Assembly: GCA_009738435.1 (NCBI GenBank)
Contig: CP046522.1
Location: 3,193,249-3,257,248, forward strand
Direction of reading: 5' to 3'
DNA from: Clostridium bovifaecis
GTDB taxonomy: Bacteria; Bacillota; Clostridia; Clostridiales; Clostridiaceae
Length of the DNA stretch: 64,000 bases
This document shows positions 1-7,976 of the stretch, in pieces. A model generated the notes under the pieces. It ran no database searches. It had not been told where the DNA came from and saw only the letters and a list, made by a program, of their open reading frames with translations. The translations under genes were made by a program, and so were the position numbers. Each line of letters begins with the position of its first letter. Position 1 is the first letter of the stretch.

Positions 1-764
1 ATCAAGCGAGGTTAGTCTTGTTATGTATTCTACTCTTTCAGGTTTATTTCTAAATGAGGATATGTGAATTATGTTATCTGTAAAATTTCTTATGCTTTTC
101 TTTATCATCTCAAGAGTGCTATAAACTACTCCTATATCTTTGAGTTCTTCAATACTAGCCTTCGATAGTTCTTCTTCATTTATTCTAAAGTAAAATTTGT
201 CTGGTATAATCAGGTTAGAAATTTCTATGCTATTATTATTAATGTTAATAAAATAATCTCCTCCACTCAAAAATATCTCTAGTTTTTTATTATTAGCGTA
301 TTCAATAATAAATCTTTCTACAACTATCCGTTCTGCTTTATTCTTTTTTAAATAAAAGCTTATTTGTTTTACTAAATAGCTTTTATTTTTCTTAATTAAT
401 TCATCTAAAATATCCTTTATATCCGACTTATTCCTTCTTCTAATTTCATCTGCTATTCTAAACAGAATATATTCTATATTTAAATTTTCATTTTTGTTAT
501 CTTTGCTGAATTCTATTTTAAAACCAATATTATTGCTATAATCGTGGTTATAAACTAAACTCGTATAATCTCCTATTTCCTTGTTCATATCGATGACTGC
601 TTCATTGTATTTACTTTCCATTGTATTTTTAATGTAAGTATTCCTTTTATAAAACTCGATTTTCCCCCACTATTAGGCCCTACAAGTATGTTTATTTTCT
701 TTAAATCTACTTTATTAGAATCCTTAAAGGCTTTAAAATTTATAAACTCAATGGCTTTGATCAT
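1..764 (-). pseudogene. AAA-family ATPase, frameshifted and partial
   Basis: The reading begins with ATG at 764 (Shine-Dalgarno aggag just upstream) and gives a short N-terminus with a clear P-loop, GPNSGGKSS, near residue 30, typical of SMC/RecF-like AAA ATPases (DUF3696/OLD-like). In that frame it stops after 59 codons at 585. One base later the frame is open all the way to position 1 and continues the same protein: residues such as HISSFRNKPERVEYI near the edge fit this ATPase family. The two frames join if one A is added to the A5 run read on the minus strand (T5 at 626-630). The end of the gene lies outside the window. Such ATPases are often nuclease- or defence-linked, but no partner is visible here. 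Frameshift seen directly; family assignment is by motif. Confidence 0.75.
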
Positions 765-852
765 AATATCAACACTCCTTTATCTTAATATTAACCTATG
801 CAGCTCTGCTTATACCATAACCTAAAAATCAAGCATATTACTATCTTTTCCA

Positions 853-881
853 TTTACCATGATTTATGAATTATGTATAAT
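853..881 (+). promoter_or_regulatory. Candidate sigma-A promoter of the FUSC-like gene
   Basis: TTTACC at 853-858, 17 bases, then TATAAT at 876-881, preceded by TG to make an extended -10. It points at the gene starting at 926. Read by eye, with no experimental support. Confidence 0.45.
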
Positions 882-925
882 AGATTTGATTATAATTTAT
901 ATAATTAAAGGAGCGTTAATTTTAT

Positions 926-1804
926 ATGAAAAGAATTGGTATGAGAAATCTTAAAACGGCTATTGCTGTTTTTTTATGTATAATAATTACAAGAAAACTT
1001 AATGTTTCTGATTCTCCATTCTATGCGTGCATAGCTGCAGTGATCTGCATGCAAAGTTCTGTTTTTGAAACTTTCAAGACCGGTAAAAACAGGATGATAG
1101 GGACCTTTATTGGCGCTTTAATAGGTTTTTTATTTGCTCTAATACAACCTGGAAATGCAATGCTTGTGGCTGTTGGCATTATCCTTTTAATCTATGTGTG
1201 TAATGTATTAGGATATAATAAGTCCATATCTATAGCGTGTATTGTTTTTATTGCTATTATGGTCAATCTCACTGATAAAACTCCTCTCTTCTATAGTACA
1301 TATAGGCTTATAGAGACATTTATAGGGATTTTGATTGCTGTTTTAGTAAATTACTTTATATATCCACCTAAATATCTTGATAACTTACATCAGCTAAGGT
1401 TAGATATAATTAATGCATTGAATAAGCTCTCTCACGAGAAGCTTTTTGATAATAAGGATGTAGATTTATCTACTTTAAACAAACAAATATCTGCACTTGA
1501 AAATCTAATGAAGTCTTATATAGAGGAGATTATACCTAAAAAGAATACCTCTAATAAAATTGCTGATTTACAAAAGGTTCTTAAGCTATCAAAGAAGGCT
1601 TACAGCCATTTATTTATGCTAAATTCTTTAAACTCTGTATGTTTTCTTAACGAAAAAAATCTTCTCAAGGCAAAACTTTTATTTGGTATTAATGAACAGG
1701 CAAGTACATCCTCAAATTCTGATTTAGACATAGTCTATAATTATCACATAGAAAATTTATTCAATATACTAGAAACTCTAAAAAGCAGTTATGAGAATAA
1801 CTAA
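926..1804 (+). CDS. FUSC / aromatic acid exporter family membrane protein
   Basis: A 292-residue protein. The first about 145 residues hold four to six hydrophobic segments, beginning close to the N-terminus (residues 11-22). The stretch FKTGKNRMIGTFIGALIG at about residues 50-67 is the hallmark of the ArAE_1/FUSC family (YqjA-like, formerly DUF939). The C-terminal half is hydrophilic, helical and cytoplasmic. Members are thought to be efflux or membrane-associated proteins related to the aromatic-acid exporter AaeB; substrate unknown. An aaaggag site lies 5' of the ATG. The gene is single, reads away from the broken ATPase, and ends just before a hairpin that could terminate it. Family call fairly sure, transport role inferred. 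Confidence 0.75.
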   Translation: MKRIGMRNLKTAIAVFLCIIITRKLNVSDSPFYACIAAVICMQSSVFETFKTGKNRMIGTFIGALIGFLFALIQPGNAMLVAVGIILLIYVCNVLGYNKSISIACIVFIAIMVNLTDKTPLFYSTYRLIETFIGILIAVLVNYFIYPPKYLDNLHQLRLDIINALNKLSHEKLFDNKDVDLSTLNKQISALENLMKSYIEEIIPKKNTSNKIADLQKVLKLSKKAYSHLFMLNSLNSVCFLNEKNLLKAKLLFGINEQASTSSNSDLDIVYNYHIENLFNILETLKSSYENN

Positions 1805-1820
1805 GATTTGTTTTTATTTG

Positions 1821-1872
1821 AAGGTACTGTCTCAAAATAGAGAATAATCTCTAAATGCGACAGCACCTTTTA
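1821..1872 (+). terminator. Stem-loop after the FUSC-like gene
   Basis: AAGGTACTGTC (1821-1831) pairs with GACAGCACCTT (about 1860-1870), with an inner AGAGA/TCTCT stem, followed by TTTTATG. It probably acts as a terminator and also forms the left end of the 1821-2079 element. Confidence 0.5.
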
Positions 1873-2079
1873 TGTTTACACATGAAAAATCTTGATTTAT
1901 TATGTTTTTAAAAATTGGATATTGTACCTCCTTTTGTCATTCAAAAATAGGAAAACCCATAATAAGTACAGGAAAAATCATGATTTCCCCTGTACTTATT
2001 ATGGGTTTTTTTACTTTCAAATAGAAGAGTGGCTGCCTTCTCTAATGATTGCTATTAATCATTTTGAGACAGCCTCTTT
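1821..2079. repeat. MITE-like element with inverted ends and a 58-bp central palindrome
   Basis: The ends are inverted repeats: 1821-1838 reads AAGGTACTGTCTCAAAAT, and the reverse complement of 2061-2078 is AAGAGGCTGTCTCAAAAT (15 of 18 match). Near the middle, 1952-2009 is an almost perfect palindrome centred on TCATGA (two mismatched pairs), with arms beginning AAAACCCATAATAAG. Ends of the GGCTGTCTCAAAA type resemble those of some insertion sequences, so this could be a non-autonomous relic. It has no credible gene: an open frame at 1892-2086 is just a reading of the palindrome. It fills the 300-bp gap between the exporter-like gene and the ferredoxin. Confidence 0.6.
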
Positions 2080-2111
2080 AAATTAGAACTTAATTGAATA
2101 GATTAAATAAC

Positions 2112-2303
2112 TTATTCCTCTACTTTAATTGCATCTACAGGGCAAGATTCTTGTGCTTCTACTGCACAATCTTCAGAGCCTCCTGGTACTTCATCAACAA
2201 TTACATGTGCTTTTCCATCGTCTCCCATATCAAAAACTTCTGGACAAACTGAAGGACATAATCCGCATCCAATACAAGTATCTTGATCTACAAAAGCTTG
2301 CAT
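2112..2303 (-). CDS. Ferredoxin, single [4Fe-4S] type
   Basis: A 63-residue electron carrier. The cluster ligands are in CIGCGLCPSVCP near the N-terminus and the later CPVDAI near the C-terminus. The second half lacks a CxxCxxC motif, so it should bind one [4Fe-4S] cluster, as in Thermotoga-type ferredoxins. The fourth cysteine of the first motif and the lone DCAV cysteine are placed as in those proteins, where they form a disulfide. Start chosen at ATG 2303 (MQAFVDQDT), which has AAAGGA nine bases upstream; an ATG six codons earlier has no ribosome site. Acidic and cytoplasmic, it serves general low-potential redox reactions. Single gene, followed on the minus strand by the repeat element. 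Confidence 0.92.
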   Translation of the reverse strand: MQAFVDQDTCIGCGLCPSVCPEVFDMGDDGKAHVIVDEVPGGSEDCAVEAQESCPVDAIKVEE

Positions 2304-2401
2304 AAGCTCCCATCCTTTCATTTTCTTTTTTAAGCTATATTACTCTCTTATTTTTACCATTTATCTCAATTATATTATAAAATTTTTATATAATTCATTT
2401 A

Positions 2402-2926
2402 TTATTTTAGATTATATTCCTTATAAGTTTCCCACCTATAGTTTCTCCATATTAAGATAGATATATTATCAAAATAGCTTTGAAAATCTAATTCATAATT
2501 TGAAACATATCCCCATATATCATTGAACCTTTCTTTTATTCTTTTTGAAACAACAGTACAATGAAACTTCTTATCCTTGCCATCATTATTTCTCCATTCT
2601 AACCAACTTAGCTTTTTCAGTTCATCAATATACTTATCATGAACATCCACAGCTTCTTTTGAAGGGTAAATATCCATAAAAACAACATTATCTCTAAAAT
2701 GTCCAAAGCCTTTTATCTTAATCGGAGTCATTACGTTTCTATTACAAAACTCTTCAGTTAGTTTTTCTAACTCTTCGATATTATCTGCTTCAAAAGGAGC
2801 CTTAATTGTAAAGTGTGCAGGTAACTTCTGTCTTTTGACGTTAAATTTCGTACATACATCTTCTACTATCTTTTCATGAAAATCTAGAACTTCTCCTTTT
2901 AACAAGCATACTACAACATATCTCAT
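2402..2926 (-). CDS. 2'-5' RNA ligase family protein (2H phosphoesterase)
   Basis: A 174-residue protein with the two H-x-T motifs that define 2H phosphoesterases: HFTIKAPF around residue 38 and HCTVVSKR around residue 123. The size fits the YjcG/LigT-like branch. These enzymes act on 2',3'-cyclic phosphates or related RNA ends; the substrate of this one is unknown. Both catalytic histidines and threonines are present, so it should be active. It is flanked by unrelated small genes on the same strand and seems to be transcribed alone. Confidence 0.8.
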   Translation of the reverse strand: MRYVVVCLLKGEVLDFHEKIVEDVCTKFNVKRQKLPAHFTIKAPFEADNIEELEKLTEEFCNRNVMTPIKIKGFGHFRDNVVFMDIYPSKEAVDVHDKYIDELKKLSWLEWRNNDGKDKKFHCTVVSKRIKERFNDIWGYVSNYELDFQSYFDNISILIWRNYRWETYKEYNLK

Positions 2927-3051
2927 ACTATTTTCGCTCCTCTTATCTTGAACTTTATAAGATTATTTCCTTAATTCCTTTTTATATTCTTATGGATAAC
3001 TTTATTTTAAATAAAATCTATCTCCAATATAAATTGTTATGATTAAACAAA

Positions 3052-3074
3052 AAAGAGAAGTATTTACTCCTCTT
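3052..3074 (-). terminator. Weak terminator at the end of the 3064-3321 gene
   Basis: On the minus strand AAGAGGAG, a short loop containing the stop codon, and CTTCTCTT are followed by six Ts. The stem is short and overlaps the 3' end of the gene. Confidence 0.45.
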
Positions 3075-3321
3075 CTTCCTCATCTTTTTCTTCAAACCTT
3101 CCTGTTTCTACTTTTCTTACTAAATGTTCTTCTTCGTATACATCACTAAATAAATATTCATCTCTCTCGTTAGGTTCTAAAAACTTAAGTAATTCAAGAG
3201 AATAACCATATGATGGAAGCCAACATTTAAATCCATCCTCTCCTATAATAGGTGATGTTCCTTTTTCGCACTTCCCTTCTGATTGAAATTTACATGTTTT
3301 ACAATACTTTTCTAAGGCCAC
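3064..3321 (-). CDS. Small cysteine-containing protein, function unknown
   Basis: An 85-residue acidic protein that I do not recognise. It starts at GTG 3321 with a good ggggagg site nine bases upstream. The N-terminus carries CKTCKF, a third cysteine in GKCEKG and a fourth in FKCWLP, a C4 set that could bind zinc or iron. The C-terminus ends in a run of glutamates (EEKDEEEEE). No membrane segment or signal peptide. A short T-rich hairpin overlaps the stop codon. The gene context gives no functional hint. Confidence 0.65.
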   Translation of the reverse strand: MALEKYCKTCKFQSEGKCEKGTSPIIGEDGFKCWLPSYGYSLELLKFLEPNERDEYLFSDVYEEEHLVRKVETGRFEEKDEEEEE

Positions 3322-3540
3322 TCTTTTTTCCTCCCCTTTTTCTTCTTATGATTTTATATTAAGCTATGACTTCTTTATTATTAAAGCTGTTTGTGCCTGT
3401 ACATTATTAAGTTTAAATAATTTATATGTATAAATCAATACCTATACAATTGTAAAAATATTTTACTTTTATGAATAGTATTCTAAATCCTTTCATATTA
3501 TTTATCAAGTTCAACTATATGAAGATAGGAAGGTGTTACT

Positions 3541-3834
3541 ATGTTTGATAAATTAAAAAAGAGTCACAGACCTTATGCAAAAAAAATAATGGGTGAATTG
3601 TATCCTGATAAATATTTAGATGCTGATAGTATATGCTCTAAGTTTATAAAGAAGTACCATGCTATTGTTCGAGCTTCTATAAAAGATTTAGAAAGTTGCC
3701 GCCTATTGCAAAGTACTTCAAGCAAAGATAAGAAAGTTGGAAAGATATATAGCCTCTCTAAAGAAGGAAAAAGTCTAATAGAGTTGGATATACAAAAAAA
3801 CATAGAGAACCCTATAGCTGAAAATAGCAACTAA
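3541..3834 (+). CDS. Small winged-helix-like protein, function unknown
   Basis: A 97-residue basic protein with an aggaaggtg site before its ATG. The central part (about residues 25-80) reads like a small winged helix: helices around SICSKFIKKYHAIVRASI, then a turn and strand with KVGKIYSLSKEGKSLIE, a pattern seen in MarR/PadR-like wings where LS-KEGK follows the wing. That resemblance is by eye only, so DNA binding is a guess. It faces the DUF1292 gene on the other strand, and a shared hairpin at 3839-3862 separates them. Confidence 0.6.
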   Translation: MFDKLKKSHRPYAKKIMGELYPDKYLDADSICSKFIKKYHAIVRASIKDLESCRLLQSTSSKDKKVGKIYSLSKEGKSLIELDIQKNIENPIAENSN

Positions 3835-3838
3835 CATA

Positions 3839-3862
3839 AGAGCCACCTATTTCGGTGGCTCT
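3839..3862. terminator. Bidirectional terminator
   Basis: GAGCCACC and GGTGGCTC form an 8-bp perfect stem with a 6-base loop, followed by CTATTTTATT on the plus strand. It separates the converging genes at 3541-3834 and 3869-4108. Confidence 0.8.
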
Positions 3863-3868
3863 ATTTTA

Positions 3869-4108
3869 TTAACTGTTTTTCTCATTATATACTTTTAATA
3901 CTCTTTCAAACTCAGCTCCAGAACCTATTGATGCATATTCTATCATTCCATTTCCTCTGCTTACTTCTCTATAAGCATTCGCATTTTCTGCTCCTGGCTC
4001 AGATACAATTACATAACTATCTTTTCCAATTACAATTCTATCTATTAACTCCAACTCTACCTTTTTACCATATTCATTTGTTACTGATATAGTTTGTTGT
4101 GTTTCCAT
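3869..4108 (-). CDS. DUF1292 family protein
   Basis: A 79-residue acidic protein matching the DUF1292 (YrzB-like) pattern: an N-terminal Tx-N-E-G-K stretch, then VIGKDSYVIVSEP near residue 30 and a C-terminal AEFERVLKVYNE. The fold is a small beta-rich domain common in Firmicutes; function unknown. A strong ggagg site lies before the ATG. In many clostridia this gene sits by the Holliday-junction resolvase yqgF or a fur gene. Here those neighbours are absent. Confidence 0.75.
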   Translation of the reverse strand: METQQTISVTNEYGKKVELELIDRIVIGKDSYVIVSEPGAENANAYREVSRGNGMIEYASIGSGAEFERVLKVYNEKNS

Positions 4109-4214
4109 ATGTATTTTTCCTCCTCTATATTGTAAATAAGTTTATTCTATAATTTAGCATTCTCTAATTTTCATAAATTATTTATGAATTCATATCTTAC
4201 GTTAAATAATTTAA

Positions 4215-4727
4215 TTAATAATAAGAGGCAAGAATGTTGCTCATATTGTTCTTAAAGTCACCATCTATAACCAAAATATTGTCTATAGTTTTTTTTATCT
4301 TATTTTTAAACACCGCTTTTAATTCATGCTTATAAATATGGTTTAAGGCTTTATTAAAGGTAGCTTCAACATTTATATAAAATTCTTCTTCCATGACTCC
4401 ATAAAGATTGGTAAACTCTACCCCTAATTCAACATAATAGAGCATTAGTTCTACAGTTTTATCAGGCGTAGTTGCTTTTTCATTGAATTCTCTTATGATG
4501 TCACTAACCCTCGAGTACTTCACCTTCACCTTTCCTTTATAATAAAAGAATTCCCCTTTTATTAAAACTTTATATTCTTCTAAAAGCTTTTCCTCAAACT
4601 TAGGATTTATCTTCAAATCATAATATTCCTTAACCTTTGGAAATAAGCTATACATTTCAATTACCTGATGCTTTAATGCATTTTCATCTAATGAATCTAT
4701 ATATTCTTTTAACTTAGTATCCCTCAT
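4215..4727 (-). CDS. DUF6155-like protein
   Basis: A 170-residue helical, soluble protein beginning MRDTKLKEYIDSLDENAL. The spacing of the helices and the phrases KVKVKYSRVSDIIREF and VELMLYYVELGVEFTN match what I recall of the DUF6155 family, which has no assigned role. No signal peptide or membrane segment. The gene follows the AmmeMemoRadiSam gene on the same strand after a 76-bp gap. Co-transcription is possible, but the slot usually occupied by the radical SAM partner holds this protein instead. Confidence 0.6.
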   Translation of the reverse strand: MRDTKLKEYIDSLDENALKHQVIEMYSLFPKVKEYYDLKINPKFEEKLLEEYKVLIKGEFFYYKGKVKVKYSRVSDIIREFNEKATTPDKTVELMLYYVELGVEFTNLYGVMEEEFYINVEATFNKALNHIYKHELKAVFKNKIKKTIDNILVIDGDFKNNMSNILASYY

Positions 4728-4803
4728 ATTTATGCCCCCACCCCTTAATAAGTTATTATGTTAGTATCATTATATCATTTTTCCTTATTTTTACAATTAC
4801 TTA

Positions 4804-6213
4804 TTAGCACTTGCTTCCTCTTCTTATTACTTCAAACCTTTCTATTTCATAATCTTCACTTTTATCTATATCAGCCTTATCTAAAGCTATAGAAAGCTGC
4901 TCTTCTATTGTATCTACCCCTTCTAGATTTGGGAGTAACAGCCCTGTTCTTGAATCTTTCTTTACAATCACTCCATACTTTTTAGGATCTAGTTCTTCTT
5001 TAGTTGCTTTAATTGGAGTCATTAATATGTCTACTGAATATTCTAGCTCTGCAAGTTCCTCCTCTTCCACTGGTGAAAATCTTGGATCTCTTTCTCCTGC
5101 TTCCACTGAGTTTTTTATTATTTCCTTTGCAACACAATCTGTAGTTGGAAAAATAGTTCCTATGCATCCCCTAAGCTCTCCTTCTTTTTTAATAGAAACA
5201 AAAACTCCATTCCTCTCAGTAAGCATTTTTTCATGAAGTATGGGCACATCTATATATTCGCCTGTTTTTACATGATACTCCAGACTTGCTCTTGCTAGCT
5301 TTGCATACACATCCTCACATTCTCTAACCCTTTCAATTTCCTTTTGCTTAGTTTCTATAATTTTGTTTAAAAGCTCTCTTTCCTTTGACTCTCTAGTGTA
5401 GAACTTCATAACACCATAACCAATTCCAAAAGGCCCCTCATAAGATAAAAGTTCACCTTTTACCTCATATCCATCCATGGTTCCTGAAAGTATATAAAAG
5501 GACCTTAAACCACATTCTCCAGCACTTTTTATAATCTCTCTATCTATGTCAAATAGACCTAATATATCTCCCTTTTCCAGTAGCTTTATTGATTCCTTAT
5601 CAAATACTTCTCCATGTTCATTTAAACCATAAGGACTTTCATTGCTTAACCTGTGTGACAAGTCCCCACTAGCAATTACTGCTACATTGATATTGCTTTC
5701 TTCTACAGCTTCTTTTATTACCATTCCAAATCTATATAAGTCTACCTTCGATAGTAGTCCATAGGTTATATGTACCATTTTATAACCTTTATAATGATTA
5801 TTTATAAAATAGAGTGGAATCATGCTTCCATGATCAAGCTCTGGTGAAACTCCATATTGCATAGACGCCTTCTCATCAATAGGAACAGTCATTATTCCTT
5901 CTCCATATGCCTTCTTTCTTATTTTTTCTGTAAGCATTAAATTAACATCAAAACTGAACTTGACTTCTGGAGCATTAAAACTAGCTAAGTCACCTGTTAC
6001 CTCTTGCAATGTAGAAATAGATAACGCATCTCTAAACAATGGGCCGTGTGGAGTTATAACTATTATAGTATCTGGTTTAAGTTTACTTATTTCTTCCCCT
6101 ACCTCCTCACAAGCTCTTACTGTGCTTAAAGCCTTATTTTCTTCTCCTTTTCCTACCTCTTTAATTATTATTGGTGGATGTGGCATTATATAATGTCCTA
6201 GTATTTTACCCAA
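4804..6213 (-). CDS. amrA: AmmeMemoRadiSam system protein A (LigB-like + AMMECR1 fusion)
   Basis: A 469-residue two-domain protein. Residues about 1-270 resemble the LigB/Memo extradiol-dioxygenase fold, with conserved histidines in HYIMPHPP, TPHGPLF, ELDHGSMIPL and SGDLSHRLS. Residues about 290-469 form an AMMECR1 domain with its signature LRGCIGTI and the following DPRFSPV. The size equals that of clostridial homologues. The family is named for co-occurrence with a radical SAM enzyme in an uncharacterised pathway; that enzyme is not in this window. Start is TTG at 6213, seven bases after ggaggtag. Domain call firm, biological role unknown. Confidence 0.88.
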   Translation of the reverse strand: MGKILGHYIMPHPPIIIKEVGKGEENKALSTVRACEEVGEEISKLKPDTIIVITPHGPLFRDALSISTLQEVTGDLASFNAPEVKFSFDVNLMLTEKIRKKAYGEGIMTVPIDEKASMQYGVSPELDHGSMIPLYFINNHYKGYKMVHITYGLLSKVDLYRFGMVIKEAVEESNINVAVIASGDLSHRLSNESPYGLNEHGEVFDKESIKLLEKGDILGLFDIDREIIKSAGECGLRSFYILSGTMDGYEVKGELLSYEGPFGIGYGVMKFYTRESKERELLNKIIETKQKEIERVRECEDVYAKLARASLEYHVKTGEYIDVPILHEKMLTERNGVFVSIKKEGELRGCIGTIFPTTDCVAKEIIKNSVEAGERDPRFSPVEEEELAELEYSVDILMTPIKATKEELDPKKYGVIVKKDSRTGLLLPNLEGVDTIEEQLSIALDKADIDKSEDYEIERFEVIRRGSKC

Positions 6214-6444
6214 TTACACTACCTCCCTACTTGTTAGCAAGCAGACTTTACCAATGTTAACTGCTCTGCTTGTTAGGATGTTAAAAGCCAACAATTGCTA
6301 ACCTCTAGAATTTAATTAGCAATCATTAGCTAAAAATTAACAATACATGCGATTTTTCTTAATAAAAATCTTAGTAAAATAAAAATAATTATAAATAAGG
6401 ACTTCTAATCATTAAAAATTAAAAGTCCCTAAAATAGTTTTTTA

Positions 6445-6639
6445 CTATAAATCTTTTTCTATCTCCTTATATATCTCATTTGCTCTTGCTTTAAACTCTC
6501 TAAAATTTTCTGGAACCTCATTTATATTTCTTATCATATTATTATGCTTGTCAAAAACTTCTATTCCGCCTCTACTTTCATTCAACACAAATAGATAATC
6601 TTCTATTCTTGTTTCATATACATCTCTTCTAACAAACAT
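6445..6639 (-). CDS. Small protein downstream of the spore protein gene, unknown
   Basis: A 64-residue charged, soluble protein (MFVRRDVYETRIEDYLF) that I do not recognise. Start placed at ATG 6639, preceded by gggagtg six bases upstream; a TTG five codons earlier at 6654 would place the Shine-Dalgarno inside the gene. It lies 17 bp after the stop of the SASP-H gene and is probably co-transcribed with it, so a sporulation link is possible but inferred only from position. Confidence 0.6.
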   Translation of the reverse strand: MFVRRDVYETRIEDYLFVLNESRGGIEVFDKHNNMIRNINEVPENFREFKARANEIYKEIEKDL

Positions 6640-6656
6640 GCGGATCACTCCCAAAT

Positions 6657-6860
6657 TTATTGTTTTATGCTACCAATAACTTCCCCTGTATCTATTAAGT
6701 CTTCTACGTATACTCCAATAATCTTTCTTGTGTCTAATGTTCTAATCTGCGCTGTTTGTGAATTATTATCTACATGTTCAATCCATACTGGATGATCTTT
6801 ATACAATACTGTTATCTTATCAGGGCTAACCATAATCTCATGAGCTCTATGCAAATCCAT
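6657..6860 (-). CDS. sspH: H-type small acid-soluble spore protein
   Basis: A 67-residue protein of the SspH family: MDLHRAHEIMVSPDKITV followed by HPVWIEHVD, which is the conserved N-terminal block and central motif of these proteins. Small acid-soluble spore proteins of this type accumulate in the forespore; the H type is minor and its DNA-binding role is less clear than for alpha/beta SASPs. A tgaggaggta-like site precedes the ATG. Expression would be forespore-specific in known hosts, but I did not find a convincing sigma-G promoter by eye. Its presence supports a spore-former. Confidence 0.85.
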   Translation of the reverse strand: MDLHRAHEIMVSPDKITVLYKDHPVWIEHVDNNSQTAQIRTLDTRKIIGVYVEDLIDTGEVIGSIKQ

Positions 6861-7084
6861 AATGATACCTCCTCAAATATTTATATATTAGGCTATGTTT
6901 TAAGTTGTAGATCTTATTATAATCAGAAACTGCACTTCTTAAAACACATTCATATATTAAAGTTTGCATAGAAAACATTAAAATATGTAAAAATTTTTAT
7001 AAAAATTATTATAAATAAGTTTAAAAAAATAATAGCTGTCAATAATCAAGATAAATACATATTATGAAAGGGGTATTTAAATAT

Positions 7085-7810
7085 ATGAACTCAAAAGTAA
7101 AAAAAACATTAATAATAATCTGTTCATCAGTAGTTTTATTTTTAGCAGTATTTTTCATGACAAGAAGCTTGAATAACCTAATAGAGGGATCAGATAAAGA
7201 AAATGTCATCAGCGTTGAAGATACTAGTTCAAGCAACAATAGTACTAATTCGAACACTGATATAGCTGAAAATACTGAAGTACAAAACCAAGAAAAAAAC
7301 AATGCTTCATCAAATACCGAAGAGAGTAAAACTGCAAATAACAATTCTGTTGAAAGGTATATAGATTATACTGTGCAACAAGGAGATACTTTATTTAGTA
7401 TTGCAAGAAAAACAATGCCTTGGAAGAGCCAAGACGAAGCAACTAAAATACTAGAAACTATGAACAATCTTAGAAATAGAGAAATTCTTTCTGTAGGTTC
7501 TAAATTAATGATACCTGTTAACACTATTGATACATCTAATTGCGAAAAGTATATAGTTCAAGAAGGTGACAGTCTTTACACTATCGCTGAAGAATATGTT
7601 CCTAATACAGATATTAATTCTGCCGTGGATTTAATTATGAAAAAAAATAATATAACTAATCCCTCAGCATTAAGTATTGGTTTAGAAATTTATATACCTA
7701 ATGTTGAAAGTAGTGCTGCTAACTCAACTTCTATTGATAATAATTCTTCTAATAATACCGAAGATAAAATTAACACCGATAATCAATCAGAGGACAAAGA
7801 TACTGAATAA
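7085..7810 (+). CDS. LysM-domain membrane-anchored protein
   Basis: A 241-residue protein with an N-terminal transmembrane anchor (residues about 5-28) and a Ser/Asn/Thr-rich linker (about 38-90). Two LysM-type domains follow: one from DYTVQQGDTLFSIARKT to SVGSKLMIPV, the other from KYIVQEGDSLYTIAEEY to SIGLEIYIPN. A second low-complexity Asn/Asp tail ends the protein. LysM binds peptidoglycan or chitin-like glycans, so it probably sits outside the membrane, facing the wall. No catalytic domain is seen. Start set at ATG 7085, 11 bases after AAAGGGG; the ATG at 7064 lies before that site and lacks its own. Confidence 0.85.
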   Translation: MNSKVKKTLIIICSSVVLFLAVFFMTRSLNNLIEGSDKENVISVEDTSSSNNSTNSNTDIAENTEVQNQEKNNASSNTEESKTANNNSVERYIDYTVQQGDTLFSIARKTMPWKSQDEATKILETMNNLRNREILSVGSKLMIPVNTIDTSNCEKYIVQEGDSLYTIAEEYVPNTDINSAVDLIMKKNNITNPSALSIGLEIYIPNVESSAANSTSIDNNSSNNTEDKINTDNQSEDKDTE

Positions 7811-7817
7811 ACTCACT

Positions 7818-7855
7818 AAAAAAGAACAAACCTGATGATGGGTTTGTTCTTTTTT
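7818..7855. terminator. Strong terminator after the LysM gene
   Basis: AAAAAAGAACAAACC and GGTTTGTTCTTTTTT pair perfectly around a 7-base loop. T-runs lie on both strands, so it can serve the LysM gene and read-through from the other side. Confidence 0.85.
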
Positions 7856-7976
7856 AGTATCTAATCCTAAAAAACAATTAGCAATTATTCATAATTAACT
7901 GCCAAGTATTCTTTGTTATTTACTTTACACTTTGAACTAGTCCTCTAACTTCCCTAACATACTTCTTCTAGCTTAC

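Noticed and set aside
1892..2086. 64-codon open frame on the plus strand
   Set aside because: It is a reading of the palindromic element, without a ribosome site or protein-like composition.
6230..6430. Repeated TTGTTAGCAA / GTTAGG-like words upstream of the AmmeMemoRadiSam gene
   Set aside because: Short and imperfect; no consistent inverted or tandem structure emerged beyond what A/T-rich sequence gives by chance.
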